A DNA stretch of 64,000 nucleotides from Argentina anserina. Lineage: Eukaryota > Streptophyta > Magnoliopsida > Rosales > Rosaceae. Within the stretch, counting starts at the first letter, position 1, and each line of letters starts with the position of its first letter. The notes below the pieces were generated by a model, which worked only from the letters and a program-made list of their open reading frames with translations, did no database searches and had not been told where the DNA came from. Below are positions 28,933-44,637 of this stretch, piece after piece. The stretch lies in assembly GCF_933775445.1 (NCBI RefSeq), contig NW_026089526.1, forward strand, positions 124,001 through 188,000, given 5' to 3'. Both the position numbers and the translations under genes were made by a program.

Positions 28933-30138
28933 TCAATAGAAACTCGCATCATAAAGCCTTACAGAAAGATACTCAAACGAGAAATGAAAAGATACACAAT
29001 TAGAATAGTAAAGATACGCAAACGATGTAAAGATACACAATTGGAATAGTAAAGATACGCAAACGATGTAAAGATACTCAGTTTGAAAGAAACACACACC
29101 CACACTTGCAAAACTCTCAAATTCAATAGAAACTCGCATCAGAAATCCGTTCAGAAAGATACTTAAACCAGAATTGAAAACATACACAATTGGAATAGGA
29201 AAGATACGCAAACGATGTAAAGATACACAATTGGAATAGTAAAGATACGCAAACGATGTAAAGATACTCAGTTTGAAAGAAACACACTCCCACACTTGCA
29301 AAACCCTCAAATTCAATAGAAACTCGCATCATAAAGCCTTACAGAAAGATACTCAAACGAGAAATGAAAAGATACACAATTAGAATAGTAAAGATACGCA
29401 AACGATGTAAAGATACACAATTGGAATAGTAAAGATACGCAAACGATGTAAAGATACTCAGTTTGAAAGAAACACACAGCCACACTTGCAAAACTCTCAA
29501 ATTCAATAGAAACTCGCATCAGAAAGCCTTACAGAAAGATACTCAAACGAGAAATGAAAAGATACACAATTGGAATAGTAAAGATACGCAAATGATGTAA
29601 AGATACACAATTTGAAAGAAACACACTCCCACACTTGGAAAACTCTCAAATACAATAGAAACTCGCATCAGAAGCCTTACAGAAAGATACTCAAACGATA
29701 AATGAAAAGATACACAATTGGTATAGTAAAGATACGCAAACGATGTAAAGATACACAATTGGAATAGTAAAGATACGCAAACGATGTAAAGATACTCAGT
29801 TTGAAAGAAACACACTCCCACACTTGCAAAACTCTGAAATTCAATGGAAACTCGCATCAGAAATACGTTCAGAAAGATACTCAAACCAGAATTGAAAACA
29901 TACACAATTGGAATAGGAAAGATACGCAAACGATGTAAAGATACTCAGTTTTAAAGAAACTCGCTCCCACACTTGCAAAATACTCAAATTCAATAGAAAC
30001 TCGCATCAGAAAGCCTTACAGAAAGATACTCAAACGAGAAATGAAAACATACACAATTGGAATAGTAAAGATACGCAAACGATGTAAAGATACTCAGTTT
30101 GAAAGAAACACACTCCCACACTTGCAAAACCCTCAAAT
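28933..30138. repeat. 1,206-bp tandem higher-order unit, copy 2
   Basis: This is a direct tandem partner of 27,727-28,932 with the same variant order, including the A/B chimera at 29,602, exactly 1,206 bp after the one at 28,396. The match breaks after about 30,300, where cagacccacac replaces cacacccacac. Confidence 0.85.
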
Positions 30139-32169
30139 TCAATAGAAACTCGCATCATAAAGCCTTACAGAAAGATACTCAAACGAGAAATGAAAAGATA
30201 CACAATTAGAATAGTAAAGATACGCAAACGATGTAAAGATACACAATTGGAATAGTAAAGATACGCAAACGATGTAAAGATACTCAGTTTGAAAGAAACA
30301 CAGACCCACACTTGCAAAACCCTCAAATTCAATAGAAACTCGCGTCATAAAGCCTTACAGAAAGATACTCAAACGAGAAATGAAAAGATACACAATTAGA
30401 ATAGTAAAGATACGCAAACGATGTAAAGATACTAAGTTTGAAAGAAACACACTCCCACACTTGCAAAACTCTCAAATTCAATAGAAACTCGCATCAAAAA
30501 GACTTACAGAAAGATACTCAAACGAGAAATGAAAACATACACAATTGGAATAGTAAAGATACGCAATCGATGTAAAGATACACAATTGGAATAGTAAAGA
30601 TACGCAAACGATGTAAAGATACTCAGTTTGAAAGAAACACACTCCCACACTTGCAAAACTCTCAAATTCAATAGAAACTCGCATCAGAAAGCCTTACAGA
30701 AAGATACTCAAACGAGAAATGAAAAGATACACAATTAGAATAGTAAAGATACGCAAACGATGTAAAGATACACAATTGGAATAGTAAAGATACGCAAACG
30801 ATGTAAAGATACTCAGTTTGAAAGAAACACACACCCACACTTGCAAAACTCTCAAATTCAATAGAAACTCGCATCAGAAAGCCTTATAGAAAGATACTCA
30901 AACGAGAAATGAAAAGATACACAATTTGAATAGTAAAGATACGCAAATGATGTAAAGATACACAATTGGAATAGTAAAGATACGCAAACGATGTAAAGAT
31001 ACTCAGTTTGAAAGAAACACAGACCCACACTTGCAAAACCCTCAAATTCAATAGAAACTCGCGTCATAAAGCCTTACAGAAAGATACTCAAACGAGAAAT
31101 GAAAACATACACAATTGGAATAGGAAAGATACGCAAACGATGTAAAGATACTCAGTTTGAAAGAAACACACTCCCACACTTGCAAAACTCTCAAATTCAA
31201 TAGAAACTCGCATCAGAAAGCCTTACAGAAAGATACTCAAACGAGAAATGAAAAGATACACAATTAGAATAGTAAAGATACGCAAACGATGTAAAGATAC
31301 ACAATTGGAATAGTAAAGATACGCAAACGATGTAAAGATACTCAGTTTGAAAGAAACACACACCCACACTTGCAAAACTCTCAAATTCAATAGAAACTCG
31401 CATCAGAAAGCCTTACAGAAAGATACTCAAACCAGAATTGAAAACATACACAATTGGAATAGGAAAGATACGCAAACGATGTAAAGATACACAATTGGAA
31501 TAGTAAAGATACGCAAACGATGTAAAGATACTCAGTTTGAAAGAAACACACTCCCACACTTGCAAAACCCTCAAATTTAATAGAAACTCGCATCATAAAG
31601 CCTTACATAAAGATACTCAAACGAGATATGAAAAGATACACAATTAGAATAGTAAAGATACGCAAACGATGTAAAGATACACAATTGGAATAGTAAAGAT
31701 ACGCAAACGATGTAAAGATACTCAGTTTGAAAGAAACACACTCCCACACTTGTAAAACTCTGAAATTCAATAGAAACTCGCATCAGAAAGCCTTACAGAA
31801 AGATACTCAAACGAGAAATCAAAAGATACGCAATTAGAATAGTAAAGATACGCAAACGATGTAAAGATAAACAATTTGAAAGAAACACACTCCCACACTT
31901 GGAAAACTCTCAAATACAATAGAAACTCGCATCAGAAGCCTTACAGAAAGATACTCAAACTAGAAATGAAAAGATACACAATTGGTATAGTAAAGATACG
32001 CAAACGATGTAAAGATACACAATTGGAATAGTAAAGATACGCAAACGATGTAAAGATACTCAGTTTGAAAGAAACACACTCCCACACTTGCAAAACCCTC
32101 AAATTCAATAGAAACTCGCATCATAAAGCCTTACAGAAAGATACTCAAACGAGAAATGAAAAGATACAC

Positions 32170-34090
32170 AATTGGAATAGTAAAGATACGCAAATGATGT
32201 AAAGATACACAATTGGAATAGTAAAGATACGCAAACGATGTAAAGATACTAAGTTTGAAAGAAACACACTCCCACACTTGCAAAACTCTCAAATTCAATA
32301 GAAACTCGCATCAGAAATCCGTTCAGAACGATACTCAAACCAGAATTGAAAACATACACAATTGGAATAGGAAAGATACGCAAACGATGTAAAGATACTC
32401 AGTTTTAAAGAAACTCGCTCCCTCACTTGCAAAATACTCAAATTCAATAGAAACTCGCATCAGAAAGCCTTATAGAAAGATACTCAAACGAGAAATGAAA
32501 ACATACACAATTGGAATAGTAAAGATACGCAAACGATGTAAAGATAGACAATTGGAATAGTAAAGATACGCAAACGATGTAAAGATACTCAGTTTGAAAG
32601 AAACACACTCCCACACTTGCAAAACTCTCAAATTCAATAGAAACTCGCATCAGAAAGCCTTACAGAAAGATACTCAAACGAGAAATGAAAAGATACACAA
32701 TTAGAATAGTAAAGATACGCAAACGATGTAAAGATACACAATTGGAATAGTAAAGATACGCAAACGATGTAAAGATACTCAGTTTGAAAGAAACACACAC
32801 CCACACTTGCAAAACTCTCAAATTCAATAGAAACTCACATCCGAAAGCCTTACAGAAAGATACTCAAACGAGAAATGAAAAGATACACAATTGGAATAGT
32901 AAAGATACGCAAACGATGTAAAGATACACAATTGGAATAGTAAAGATACGCAAACGATGTAAAGATACTCAGTTTGAAAGAAACACACTCCCACACTTGC
33001 AAAACTCTCAAATTCAATAGAAACTCGAATCAGAAAGCCTTACAGAAAGATACTCAAACGAGAAATGAAAAGATACACAATTGGAATAGTAAAGATACGC
33101 AAACGATGTAAAGATACACAATTTGAATAGTAAAGATACGCAAACGATGTAAAGATACTCAGTTTGAAAGAAACACACTCCCACACTTGCAAAACTCTCA
33201 AATTCAATAGAAACTCGCATCAGAAAGCCTTACAGAAAGATACTCAAACGAGAAATGAAAAGATACATAATTGGAATAGTAAAGATACGCAAACGATGTA
33301 AAGATACTAAGTTTGAAAGAAACACACTCCCACACTTGCAAAACTCTCAAATACAATAGAAACTCGCATCAGAAGCGTTACAGAAAGATACACAAACGAG
33401 AAATGAAAAGATACACAATTGGAATAGTAAAGATACGCAAACGATGTAAAGATACTCAGTTTGAAAGAAACACACTCCCACACTTGCAAAACTCTCAAAT
33501 TCAATAGAAACTCGCATCAAAAAGACTTACAGAAAGATACTCAAACGAGAAATGAAAACATACACATTTGGAATAGTAAAGATACGCAAACGATGTAAAG
33601 ATACACAATTGGAATAGTAAAGATACGCAAACGATGTAAAGATACTCAGTTTGAAAGAAACACACTCCCACACTTGCAAAACTCTCAAATTCAATAGAAA
33701 CTCGCATCAGAAAGCCTTACAGAAAGATACTCAAACGAGAAATGAAAAGATACACAATTAGAATAGTAAAGATACGCAAACGATGTAAAGATACACAATT
33801 GGAATAGTAAAGATACGCAAACGATGTAAAGATACTCAGTTTGAAAGAAACACACACCCACACTTGCAAAACTCTCAAATTCAATAGAAACTCGCATCAG
33901 AAAGCCTTACAGAAAGATACTCAAACGAGAAATGAAAAGATACACAATTTGAATAGTAAAGATACGCAAACGATGTAAAGATACACAATTGGAATAGTAA
34001 AGATACGCAAACGATGTAAAGATACTCAGTTTGAAAGAAACACACTCCCACACTTGCAAAACTCTCAAATTCAATAGAAACTCGCATCAA
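32170..34090. repeat. ~1.9-kb duplicated segment, copy 1 (offset 1,966 then 1,776 bp)
   Basis: Rare variants ttcagaacgatactc, gctccctcac, gatagacaattgg, ctcgaatcag and gatacataattgg recur in order 1,966 bp downstream. After about 33,500 the offset falls to 1,776 bp, because the second copy lacks one 190-bp monomer. Confidence 0.8.
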
Positions 34091-34135
34091 AAAGACTTAC
34101 AGAAAGATACTCAAACGAGAAATGAAAACATACAC

Positions 34136-35866
34136 AATTGGAATAGTAAAGATACGCAAATGATGTAAAGATACACAATTGGAATAGTAAAGATACGCAA
34201 ACGATGTAAAGATACTAAGTTTGAAAGAAACACACTCCCACACTTGCAAAACTCTCAAATTCAATAGAAACTCGCATCAGAAATCCGTTCAGAACGATAC
34301 TCAAACCAGAATTGAAAACATACACAATTGGAATAGGAAAGATACGCAAACGATGTAAAGATACTCAGTTTTAAAGAAACTCGCTCCCTCACTTGCAAAA
34401 TACTCAAATTCAATAGAAACTCGCATCAGAAAGCCTTATAGAAAGATACTCAAACGAGAAATGAAAACATACACAATTGGAATAGTAAAGATACGCAAAC
34501 GATGTAAAGATAGACAATTGGAATAGTAAAGATACGCAAACGATGTAAAGATACTCAGTTTGAAAGAAACACACTCCCACACTTGCAAAACTCTCAAATT
34601 CAATAGAAACTCGCATCAGAAAGCCTTACAGAAAGATACTCAAACGAGAAATGAAAAGATACACAATTAGAATAGTAAAGATACGCAAACGATGTAAAGA
34701 TACACAATTGGAATAGTAAAGATACGCAAACGATGTAAAGATACTCAGTTTGAAAGAAACACACACCCACACTTGCAAAACTCTCAAATTCAATAGAAAC
34801 TCACATCAGAAAGCCTTACAGAAAGATACTCAAACGAGAAATGAAAAGATACACAATTGGAATAGTAAAGATACGCAAACGATGTAAAGATACACAATTT
34901 GAATAGTAAAGATACGCAAACGATGTAAAGATACTCAGTTTGAAAGAAACACACTCCCACACTTGCAAAACTCTCAAATTCAATAGAAACTCGAATCAGA
35001 AAGCCTTACAGAAAGATACTCAAACGAGAAATAAAAAGATACACAATTGGAATAGTAAAGATACGCAAACGATGTAAAGATACACAATTTGAATAGTAAA
35101 GATACGCAAACGATGTAAAGATACTCAGTTTGAAAGAAACACACTCCCACACTTGCAAAACTCTCAAATTCAATAGAAACTCGCATCAGAAAGCCTTACA
35201 GAAAGATACTCAAACGAGAAATGAAAAGATACATAATTGGAATAGTAAAGATACGCAAACGATGTAAAGATACTAAGTTTGAAAGAAACACACTCCCACA
35301 CTTGCAAAACTCTCAAATACAATAGAAACTCGCATCAGAAGCGTTACAGAAAGATACACAAACGAGAAATGAAAAGATACACAATTGGAATAGTAAAGAT
35401 ACGCAAACGATGTAAAGATACTCAGTTTGAAAGAAACACACACCCACACTTGCAAAACTCTCAAATTCAATAGAAACTCGCATCAGAAAGCCTTACAGAA
35501 AGATACTCAAACGAGAAATGAAAAGATACACAATTAGAATAGTAAAGATACGCAAACGATGTAAAGATACACAATTGGAATAGTAAAGATACGCAAACGA
35601 TGTAAAGATACTCAGTTTGAAAGAAACACACACCCACACTTGCAAAACTCTCAAATTCAATAGAAACTCGCATCAGAAAGCCTTACAGAAAGATACTCAA
35701 ACGAGAAATGAAAAGATACACAATTTGAATAGTAAAGATACGCAAACGATGTAAAGATACACAATTGGAATAGTAAAGATACGCAAACGATGTAAAGATA
35801 CTCAGTTTGAAAGAAACACACTCCCACACTTGCAAAACTCTCAAATTCAATAGAAACTCGCATCAA
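34136..35866. repeat. ~1.9-kb duplicated segment, copy 2
   Basis: This is the partner of 32,170-34,090 with the same rare variants (ttcagaacgatactc at about 34,290, gctccctcac at about 34,382, ctcgaatcag at about 34,991). It lacks one 190-bp unit present at about 33,501-33,690 of the first copy. Confidence 0.8.
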
Positions 35867-38800
35867 AAAGACTTACAGAAAGATACTCAAACGAGAAATG
35901 AAAACATACACAATTGGAATAGTAAAAATACGCAAACGATGTAAAGATACACAATTGGAATAGTAAAGATACGCAAACGATGTAAAGATACTAAGTTTGA
36001 AAGAAACACACTCCCACACTTGCAAAACTCTCAAATTCAATAGAAACTCGCATCAGAAAGCCTTACGGAAAGATACTCAAACGAGAAATGAAAAGATACA
36101 CAATTAGAATAGTAAAGATTCGCAAACGATGTAAAGATACACAATTGGAATAGTAAAGATACGCAAACGATGTAAAGATACTCAGTTTGAAAGAAACACA
36201 CACCCACACTTGCAAAACTCTCAAATTCAATCGAAACTCGCATCAGAAAGCCTTACAGAAAGATACTCAAACGAGAAATGAAAAGATACACAATTGGAAT
36301 AGTAAAGATACGCAAACGATGTAAAGATACACAATTGGAATAGTAAAGATACGCAAACGATGTAAAGATACTCAGTTTGAAAGAAACACACTCCCACACT
36401 TGCAAAACTCTCAAATTCAATAGAAACTCGCATCAAAAAGACTTACAGAAAGATACTCAAACGAGAAATTAAAACATAAACAATTGGAATAGTAAAGATA
36501 CGCAAACGATGTAAAGATACACAATTGGAATAGTAAAGATACGCAAACGATGTAAAGATACTAAGTTTGAAAGAAACACACTCCCACACTTGCAAAACTC
36601 TCAAATTCAATAGAAACTCGCATCAAAAAGACTTACAGAAAGATACTCAAACGAGAAATGAAAACATACACAATTGGAATAGTAAAGATACGCAAACGAT
36701 GTAAAGATACACAATTGGAATAGTAAAGATACGCAAACGATGTAAAGATACTCAGTTTGAAAGAAACACACTCCCACACTTGCAAAACCCTCAAATTCAA
36801 TAGAAACTCGCATCATAAAGCCTTACAGAAAGATACTCAAACGAGAAATGAAAAGATACACAATTGGAATAGTAAAGATACGCAAATGATGTAAAGATAC
36901 ACAATTGGAATAGTAAAGATACGCAAACGATGAAAAGATACTCAGTTTGAAAGAAACACACTCCCACACTTGCAAAACTCTCAAATTCAATAGAAACTCG
37001 CATCAGAAAGCCTTACAGAAAGATACTCAAACGAGAAATGAAAAGATACACAATTAGAATAGTAAAGATACGCAAACGATGTAAAGATACACAATTGGAA
37101 TAGTAAAGATACGCAAACGATGTAAAGATACTCAGTTTGAAAGAAACACACACCCACACTTGCAAAACTCTCAAATTCAATAGAAACTCGCATCAGAAAG
37201 CCTTACAGAAAGATACTCAAACGAGAAATGAAAAGATACACAATTGGAATAGTAAAGATACGCAAACGATGTAAAGATGCACAATTTGAATAGTAAAGAT
37301 ACGCAAACGATGTAAAGATACTCAGTCTGAAAGAAACACACTCCCACACTTGCAAAACTCTCAAATTCAATAGAAACTCGCATCAGAAAGCCTTACAGAA
37401 AGATACTCAAACGAGAAATGAAAAGATACACAATTGGAATAGTAAAGATACGCAAACGATGTAAAGATACACAATTGGAATAGTAAAGATACGCAAACGA
37501 TGTAAAGATACTAAGTTTGAAAGAAACACACTCCCACACTTGCAAAACTCTCAAATACAATAGAAACTCGCATCAGAAGCGTTACAGAAAGATACACAAA
37601 CGAGAAATGAAAAGATACACAATTGGAATAGTAAAGATACGCAAACGATGTAAAGATACTAAGTTTGAAAGAAACACACTCCCACACTTGCAAAACTCTC
37701 AAATTCAATGGAAACTCGCATCAGAAATACGTTCAGAAAGATACTCAAACCAGAATTGAAAACATACACAATTGGAATAGGAAAGATACGCAAACGATGT
37801 AAAGATACTCAGTTTTAAAGAAACTCGCTCCCACACTTGCAAAATACTCAAATTCAATAGAAACTCGCATAAGAAAGCTTTACAGAAAGATACTCATACG
37901 AGAATTGAAAAGATACACAATTGGAATAGTGAAGATACGCAAATGATGTAAAAATACACAATTGGAATAGTAAAGATACGCAAATGATGTAAACATACTA
38001 AGTTTGAAAGAAACACACTCCCACACTTGCAAAACTCTCAAATTCAATAGAAACTCGCATCAGAAATCCTTTCAGAAAGATACTCAAACCAGAATTGAAA
38101 ACATACACAATTGGAATAGGAAAGATACGCAAACGATGTAAAGATACTCAGTGTTAAAGAAACTCGCTCCCACACTTGCAAAATACTCAAATTCAATATA
38201 AACTCGCATCAGAAAGCCTTACAGAAAGATACTCAAACGAGAAATGAAAACATACACAATTGGAATAGTAAAGATACGCAAACGATGTAAAGATACACAA
38301 TTGGAATAGTAAAGATACGCAAACGATGTAAAGATACTCAGTTTGAAAGAAACACACTCCCACACTTGCAAAACCCTCAAATTCAATAGAAACTCGCATC
38401 ATAAAGCCTTCAGAAAGATACTCAAACGAGAAATGAAAAGATACACAATTAGAATAGTAAAGATACGCAAACGATGTAAAGATACACAATTGGAATAGTA
38501 AAGATACGCAAACGATGTAAAGATACTCAGTTTGAAAGAAACACACACCCACACTTGCAAAACTCTCAAATTCAATAGAAACTCGCATCAGAAAGCCTTA
38601 CAGAAAGATACTCAAATGAGAAATGAAAAGATACACAATTGGAATAGTAAAGATACGCAAATGATGTAAAGATACACAATCGGAATAGTAAAGATACGCA
38701 AACGATGTAAAGATACTCAGTTTGAAAGAAACACACACCCACACTTGCAAAACTCTCAAATTCAATAGAAACTCGCATCAGAAAGCCTTACAGAAAGATA

Positions 38801-41289
38801 CTCAAACGAGAAATGAAAAGATACACAATTGGAATAGTAAAGATACGCAAACGATGTAAAGATACACAATTTGAATAGTAAAGATACGCAAACGATGTAA
38901 AGATACTCAGTTTGAAAGAAACACACTCCCACACTTGCAAAACTCTCAAATTCAATAGAAACTCGCATCAGAAAGCCTTACAGAAAGATACTCAAACGAG
39001 AAATGAAAAGATACACAATTGGAATAGTAAAGATACGCAAACGATGTAAAGATACACAATTGGAATAGTAAAGATACGCAAACGATGTAAAGATACTAAG
39101 TTTGAAAGAAACACACTCCCACACTTGCAAAACTCTCAAATACAATAGAAACTCGCATCAGAAGCGTTACAGAAAGATACACAAACGAGAAATGAAAAGA
39201 TACACAATTGGAATAGTAAAGATACGCAAACGATGTAAAGATACTCAGTTTGAAAGAAACACACTCCCACACTTGCAAAACTCTCAAATTCAATAGAAAC
39301 TCGCACCAGAAATCCGTTCAGAAAGATACTCAAACCAGAATTGAAAACATACACAGTTGGAATAGTAAAGATACGCAAACGATGTAAAGATACTAAGTTT
39401 GAAAGAAACACACTCCCACACTTGCAAAACTCTCAAATTCAATGGAAACTCGCATCAGAAATACGTTCAGAAAGATACTCAAACCAGAATTGAAAACATA
39501 CACAATTGGAATAGGAAAGATACGCAAACGATGTAAAGATACTCAGTTTTAAAGAAACTCGCTCCCACACTTGCAAAATACTCAAATTCAATAGAAACTC
39601 GCATAAGAAAGCTTTACAGAAAGATACTCATACGAGAAATGAAAAGATACACAATTGGAATAGTAAAGATACGCAAATGATGTAAAAATACACAATTGGA
39701 ATAGTAAAGATACGCAAATGATGTAAAGATAATAAGTTTGAAAGAAACACACTCCCACACTTGCAAAACTCTCAAATTCAATGGAAACTCGCATCAGAAA
39801 TCCGTTCAGAAAGATACTCAAATCAGAATTGAAAACATACACAATTGGAATAGGAAAGATACGCAAACGATGTAAAGATACTCAGTTTTAAAGAAACTCG
39901 CTCCCACACTTGCAAAATACTCAAATTCAATATAAACTCGCATCAGAAAGCCTTACAGAAAGATACTCAAACGAGAAATGAAAAGATACACAATTGGAAT
40001 AGTAAAGATACGCAAACGATGTAAAGATACACAATTGGAATAGTAAAGATACGCAAACGATGTAAAGATACTAAGTTTGAAAGAAACACACTCCCACACT
40101 TGCAAAACTCTCAAATTCAATAGAAACTCGCATCAGAAAGCCTTACAGAAAGATACTAAAACGAGAAATGAAAAGATACACAATTGGAATAGTAAAGATA
40201 CGCAAACGATGTAAAGATACACAATTGGAATAGTAAAGATACGCAAACGATGTAAAGATACTCAGTTTGAAAGAAACACACTCCCACACTTGCAAAACTC
40301 TCAAATTCAATAGAAACTCGCATCAGAAAGCCTTACAGAAAGATACTAAAACGAGAAATGAAAAGATACACAATTGGAATAGTAAAGATACGCAAACGAT
40401 GTAAAGATACACAATTGGAATAGTAAAGATACGCAAACGATGTAAAGATACTCAGTTTGAAAGAAACACACTCCCACACTTGCAAAACTCTCAAATTCAA
40501 TAGAAACTCGCATCAGAAATCCGTTCAGAAAGATACTCCAACCAGAATTGAAAACATACACAATTGGAATAGTAAAGATACGCAAACGATGTAAAGATAC
40601 TCAGTTTGAAAGAAACACACTCCCACACTTGCAAAATTCTCAAATTCAATAGAAACTCGCATCAAAAAGCCTTACAGAAAGATACTCAAACGAGAAATGA
40701 AAAGATACACAATTACAATAGTAAAGATACGCAAACGATGTAAAGATACTCAATTGGAATAGTAAAGATACGCAAACGATGTAAAGATACTCAGTTTGAA
40801 AGAAACACACTCCCACACTTGGAAAACTCTCAAATTCAATAGAAACTCGCATCAGAAATCCGTTCAGAAAGATACTCAAACCAGAATTGAAAACATACAC
40901 AATTGGAATAGGAAAGATACGCAAACGATGTAAAGATACTCCGTTTTAAAGAAACACACTCCCACACTTGCAAAACTCTCAAATTCAATAGAAACTCGCA
41001 TCAGAAATCCGTTCAGAAAGATACTCAAACCAGAATTGAAAACATACACAATTGGAATAGGAAAGATACGCAAACGATGTAAAGATACTCAGTTTTAAAG
41101 AAACACACTCCCACACTTGCAAAACTCTCAAATTCAATAGAAACTCGCATCAGAAAGCCTTACAGAAAGATACTCAAACGAGAAATGAAAAGATACACAA
41201 TTGGAATAGTAAAGATACGCAAACGATATAAAGATACACAATTGGAATAGTAATGATACGCAAACGATGTAAAGATACTCAGTTTGAAA

Positions 41290-44200
41290 GAAACACACTC
41301 CCACACTTGCAAAACTCTCAAATTCAATAGAAACTCGCATCAGAAAGCCTTACAGAAAGATACTAAAACGAGAAATGAAAAGATACACAATTGGAATAGT
41401 AAAGATACGCAAACGATGTAAAGATACACAATTGGAATAGTAAAGATACGCAAACGATGTAAAGATACTAAGTTTGAAAGAAACACACTCCCACACTTGC
41501 AAAACTCTCAAATTCAATAGAAACTCGCATCAGAAATCCGTTCAGAAAGATACTCCAACCAGAATTGAAAACATACACAATTGGAATAGTAAAGATACGC
41601 AAACGATGTAAAGATACTCAGTTTGAAAGAAACACACTCCCACACTTGCAAAATTCTCAAATTCAATAGAAACTCGCATCAAAAAGCCTTACAGAAAGAT
41701 ACTCAAACGAGAAATGAAAAGATACACAATTACAATAGTAAAGATACGCAAACGATGTAAAGATACTCAATTGGAATAGTAAAGATACGCAAACGATGTA
41801 AAGATACTCAGTTTGAAAGAAACACACTCCCACACTTGGAAAACTCTCAAATTCAATAGAAACTCGCATCAGAAATCCGTTCAGAAAGATACTCAAACCA
41901 GAATTGAAAACATACACAATTGGAATAGGAAAGATACGCAAACGATGTAAAGATACTCCGTTTTAAAGAAACACACTCCCACACTTGCAAAACTCTCAAA
42001 TTCAATAGAAACTCGCATCAGAAATCCGTTCAGAAAGATACTCAAACCAGAATTGAAAACATACACAATTGGAATAGGAAAGATACGCAAACGATGTAAA
42101 GATACTCCGTTTTAAAGAAACACACTCCCACACTTGCAAAACTCTCAAATTCAATAGAAACTCGCATCAGAAATCCGTTCAGAAATATACTCAAACCAGA
42201 ATTGAAAACATACACAATTGGAATAGGAAAGATACGCAAACGATGTATAGATACTCAGTTTTAAAGAAACACACTCCCACACTTGCAAAACTCTCAAATT
42301 CAATAGAAACTCGCATCAGAAATCCGTTCAGAAAGATACTCAAACGAGAATTGAAAACATACACAATTGGAATAGGAAAGATACGCAAACGATGTAAAGA
42401 TACTCAGTTTGAAAGAAACACACTCCCACACTTGCAAAACTCTCAAATTCAATAGAAACTCGCATCAGAAAGCCTTACAGAAAGATACTCAAACGAGAAA
42501 TGAAAAGATACACAATTGGAATAGTAAAGATACGCAAACGATGTAAAGATACACAATTGGAATAGTAAAGATACGCAAACGATGTAAAGATACTAAGTTT
42601 GAAAGAAACACACTCCCACACTTGCAAAACTCTCAAATTCAATAGAAACTCGCATCAGAAATCCGTTCAGAAAGATACTCCAACCAGAATTGAAAACATA
42701 CACAATTGGAATAGTAAAGATACGCAAACGATGTAAAGATACTCAGTTTGAAAGAAACACACTCCCACACTTGCAAAATTCTCAAATTCAATAGAAACTC
42801 GCATCAGAAAGCCTTACAGAAAGATACTCAAACGAGAAATGAAAAGATACACAATTGGAATAGTAAAGATACGCAAACGATATAAAGATACACAATTGGA
42901 ATAGTAATGATACGCAAACGATGTAAAGATACTCAGTTTGAAAGAAACACACTCCCACACTTGCAAAACTCTCAAATTCAATAGAAACTCGCATCAGAAA
43001 TCCGTTCAGAAAGATACTCAAACCAGAATTGAAAACATACACAATTGGAATAGGAAAGATACGCAAACGATGTAAAGATACTCAGTTTGAAAGAAACACA
43101 CTCCCACACTTGCAAAACTCTCAAATTCAATAGAAACTCGCATCAGAAAGCCTTACAGAAAGATACTCAAACGAGAAATGAAAAGATACACAATTGGAAT
43201 AGTAAAGATACGCAAACGATGTAAAGATACACAATTGGAATAGTAAAGATACGCAAACGATGTAAAGATACTAAGTTTGAAAGAAACACACTCCCACACT
43301 TGCAAAACTCTCAAATTCAATAGAAACTCGCATCAGAAATCCGTTCAGAAAGATACTCCAACCAGAATTGAAAACATACACAATTGGAATAGTAAAGATA
43401 CGCAAACGATGTAAAGATACTCAGTTTGAAAGAAACACACTCCCACACTTGCAAAATTCTCAAATTCAATAGAAACTCGCATCAAAAAGCCTTACAGAAA
43501 GATACTCAAACGAGAAATGAAAAGATACACAATTACAATAGTAAAGATACGCAAACGATGTAAAGATACACAATTGGAATAGTAATGATACGCAAACGAT
43601 GTAAAGATACTCAGTTTGAAAGAAACACACTCCCACACTTGCAAAACTCTCAAATTCAATAGAAACTCGCATCAGAAAGCCTTACAGAAAGATACTCAAA
43701 CGAGAAATGAAAAGATACACAATTGGAATAGTAAAGATACGCAAACGATATAAAGATACACAATTGGAATAGTAAAGATACGCAAACGATGTAAAGATAC
43801 TCAGTTTGAAAGAAACACACTCCCACACTTGCAAAACTCTCAAATTCAATAGAAACTCGCATCAGAAATCCGTTCAGAAAGATACTCAAACCAGAATTGA
43901 AAACATACACAATTGGAATAGGAAAGATACGCAAACGATGTAAAGATACACAATTGGAATAGTAAAGATACGCAAACGATGTAAAGATACTAAGTTTGAA
44001 AGAAACACACTCCCACACTTGCAAAACTCTCAAATACAATAGAAACTCGCATCAGAAGCGTTACAGAAAGATACACAAACGAGAAATGAAAAGATACACA
44101 ATTGGAATAGTAAAGATACGCAAACGATGTAAAGATACTCAGTTTGAAAGAAACACACTCCCACACTTGCAAAACTCTCAAATTCAATAGAAACTCGCAC

Positions 44201-44345
44201 CAGAAATCCGTTCAGAAAGATACTCAAACCAGAATTGAAAACATACACAGTTGGAATAGTAAAGATACGCAAACGATGTAAAGATACTAAGTTTGAAAGA
44301 AACACACTCCCACACTTGCAAAACTCTCAAATTCAATGGAAACTC
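41290..44345. repeat. ~3.05-kb near-identical duplicated segment, copy 1 (offset 3,348 bp)
   Basis: The segment contains the 149-bp run at 41,911-42,506, the rare agaaatatac, attacaatag, cgatataaag and aatgatacg variants, a cacaaacgag B tail near 44,075 and gcaccagaaatcc near 44,199. All recur 3,348 bp downstream with only isolated differences seen by eye, such as gatgtatag at about 42,244 against gatgtaaag. The ends are set by actcag/actaag at about 41,280 and aaatccg/aaatacg at about 44,350. Confidence 0.85.
41911..42506. repeat. Run of four 149-bp (A1B) monomers
   Basis: Four consecutive monomers start at 41,911, 42,060, 42,209 and 42,358, exactly 149 bp apart, each with a single A block. 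All four starts read catacac instead of gatacac, because the preceding B ends gaattgaaaa. The third monomer is preceded by the rare agaaatatac variant. This run fixes the minimal monomer length. Confidence 0.95.
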
Positions 44346-44637
44346 GCATCAGAAATCCGTTCAGAAAGATACTCAAATCAGAATTGAAAACATACACAAT
44401 TGGAATAGGAAAGATACGCAAACGATGTAAAGATACTCAGTTTTAAAGAAACTCGCTCCCACACTTGCAAAATACTCAAATTCAATATAAACTCGCATCA
44501 GAAAGCCTTACAGAAAGATACTCAAACGAGAAATGAAAAGATACACAATTGGAATAGTAAAGATACGCAAACGATGTAAAGATACACAATTGGAATAGTA
44601 AAGATACGCAAACGATGTAAAGATACTAAGTTTGAAA

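Larger units (their letters stand above)
24520..39300. repeat. Satellite zone II (cataaagcc / caaaaccctc / cacacacccac variants)
   Basis: Here B blocks carry tcataaagcctt, tcaaaaagactt, gcaaaaccctc and cacacacccacac, which are rare or absent in the other zones. The full-length 108-bp B dominates, so 190 bp is the usual monomer. Scattered monomers already carry the aaatccgttcag plus accagaattgaaaac form typical of zone III (first seen near 25,081), and others carry the gttttaaagaaactcgctccc form. The zone is therefore a mixture, consistent with being a transition or an older part of the array. Confidence 0.7.
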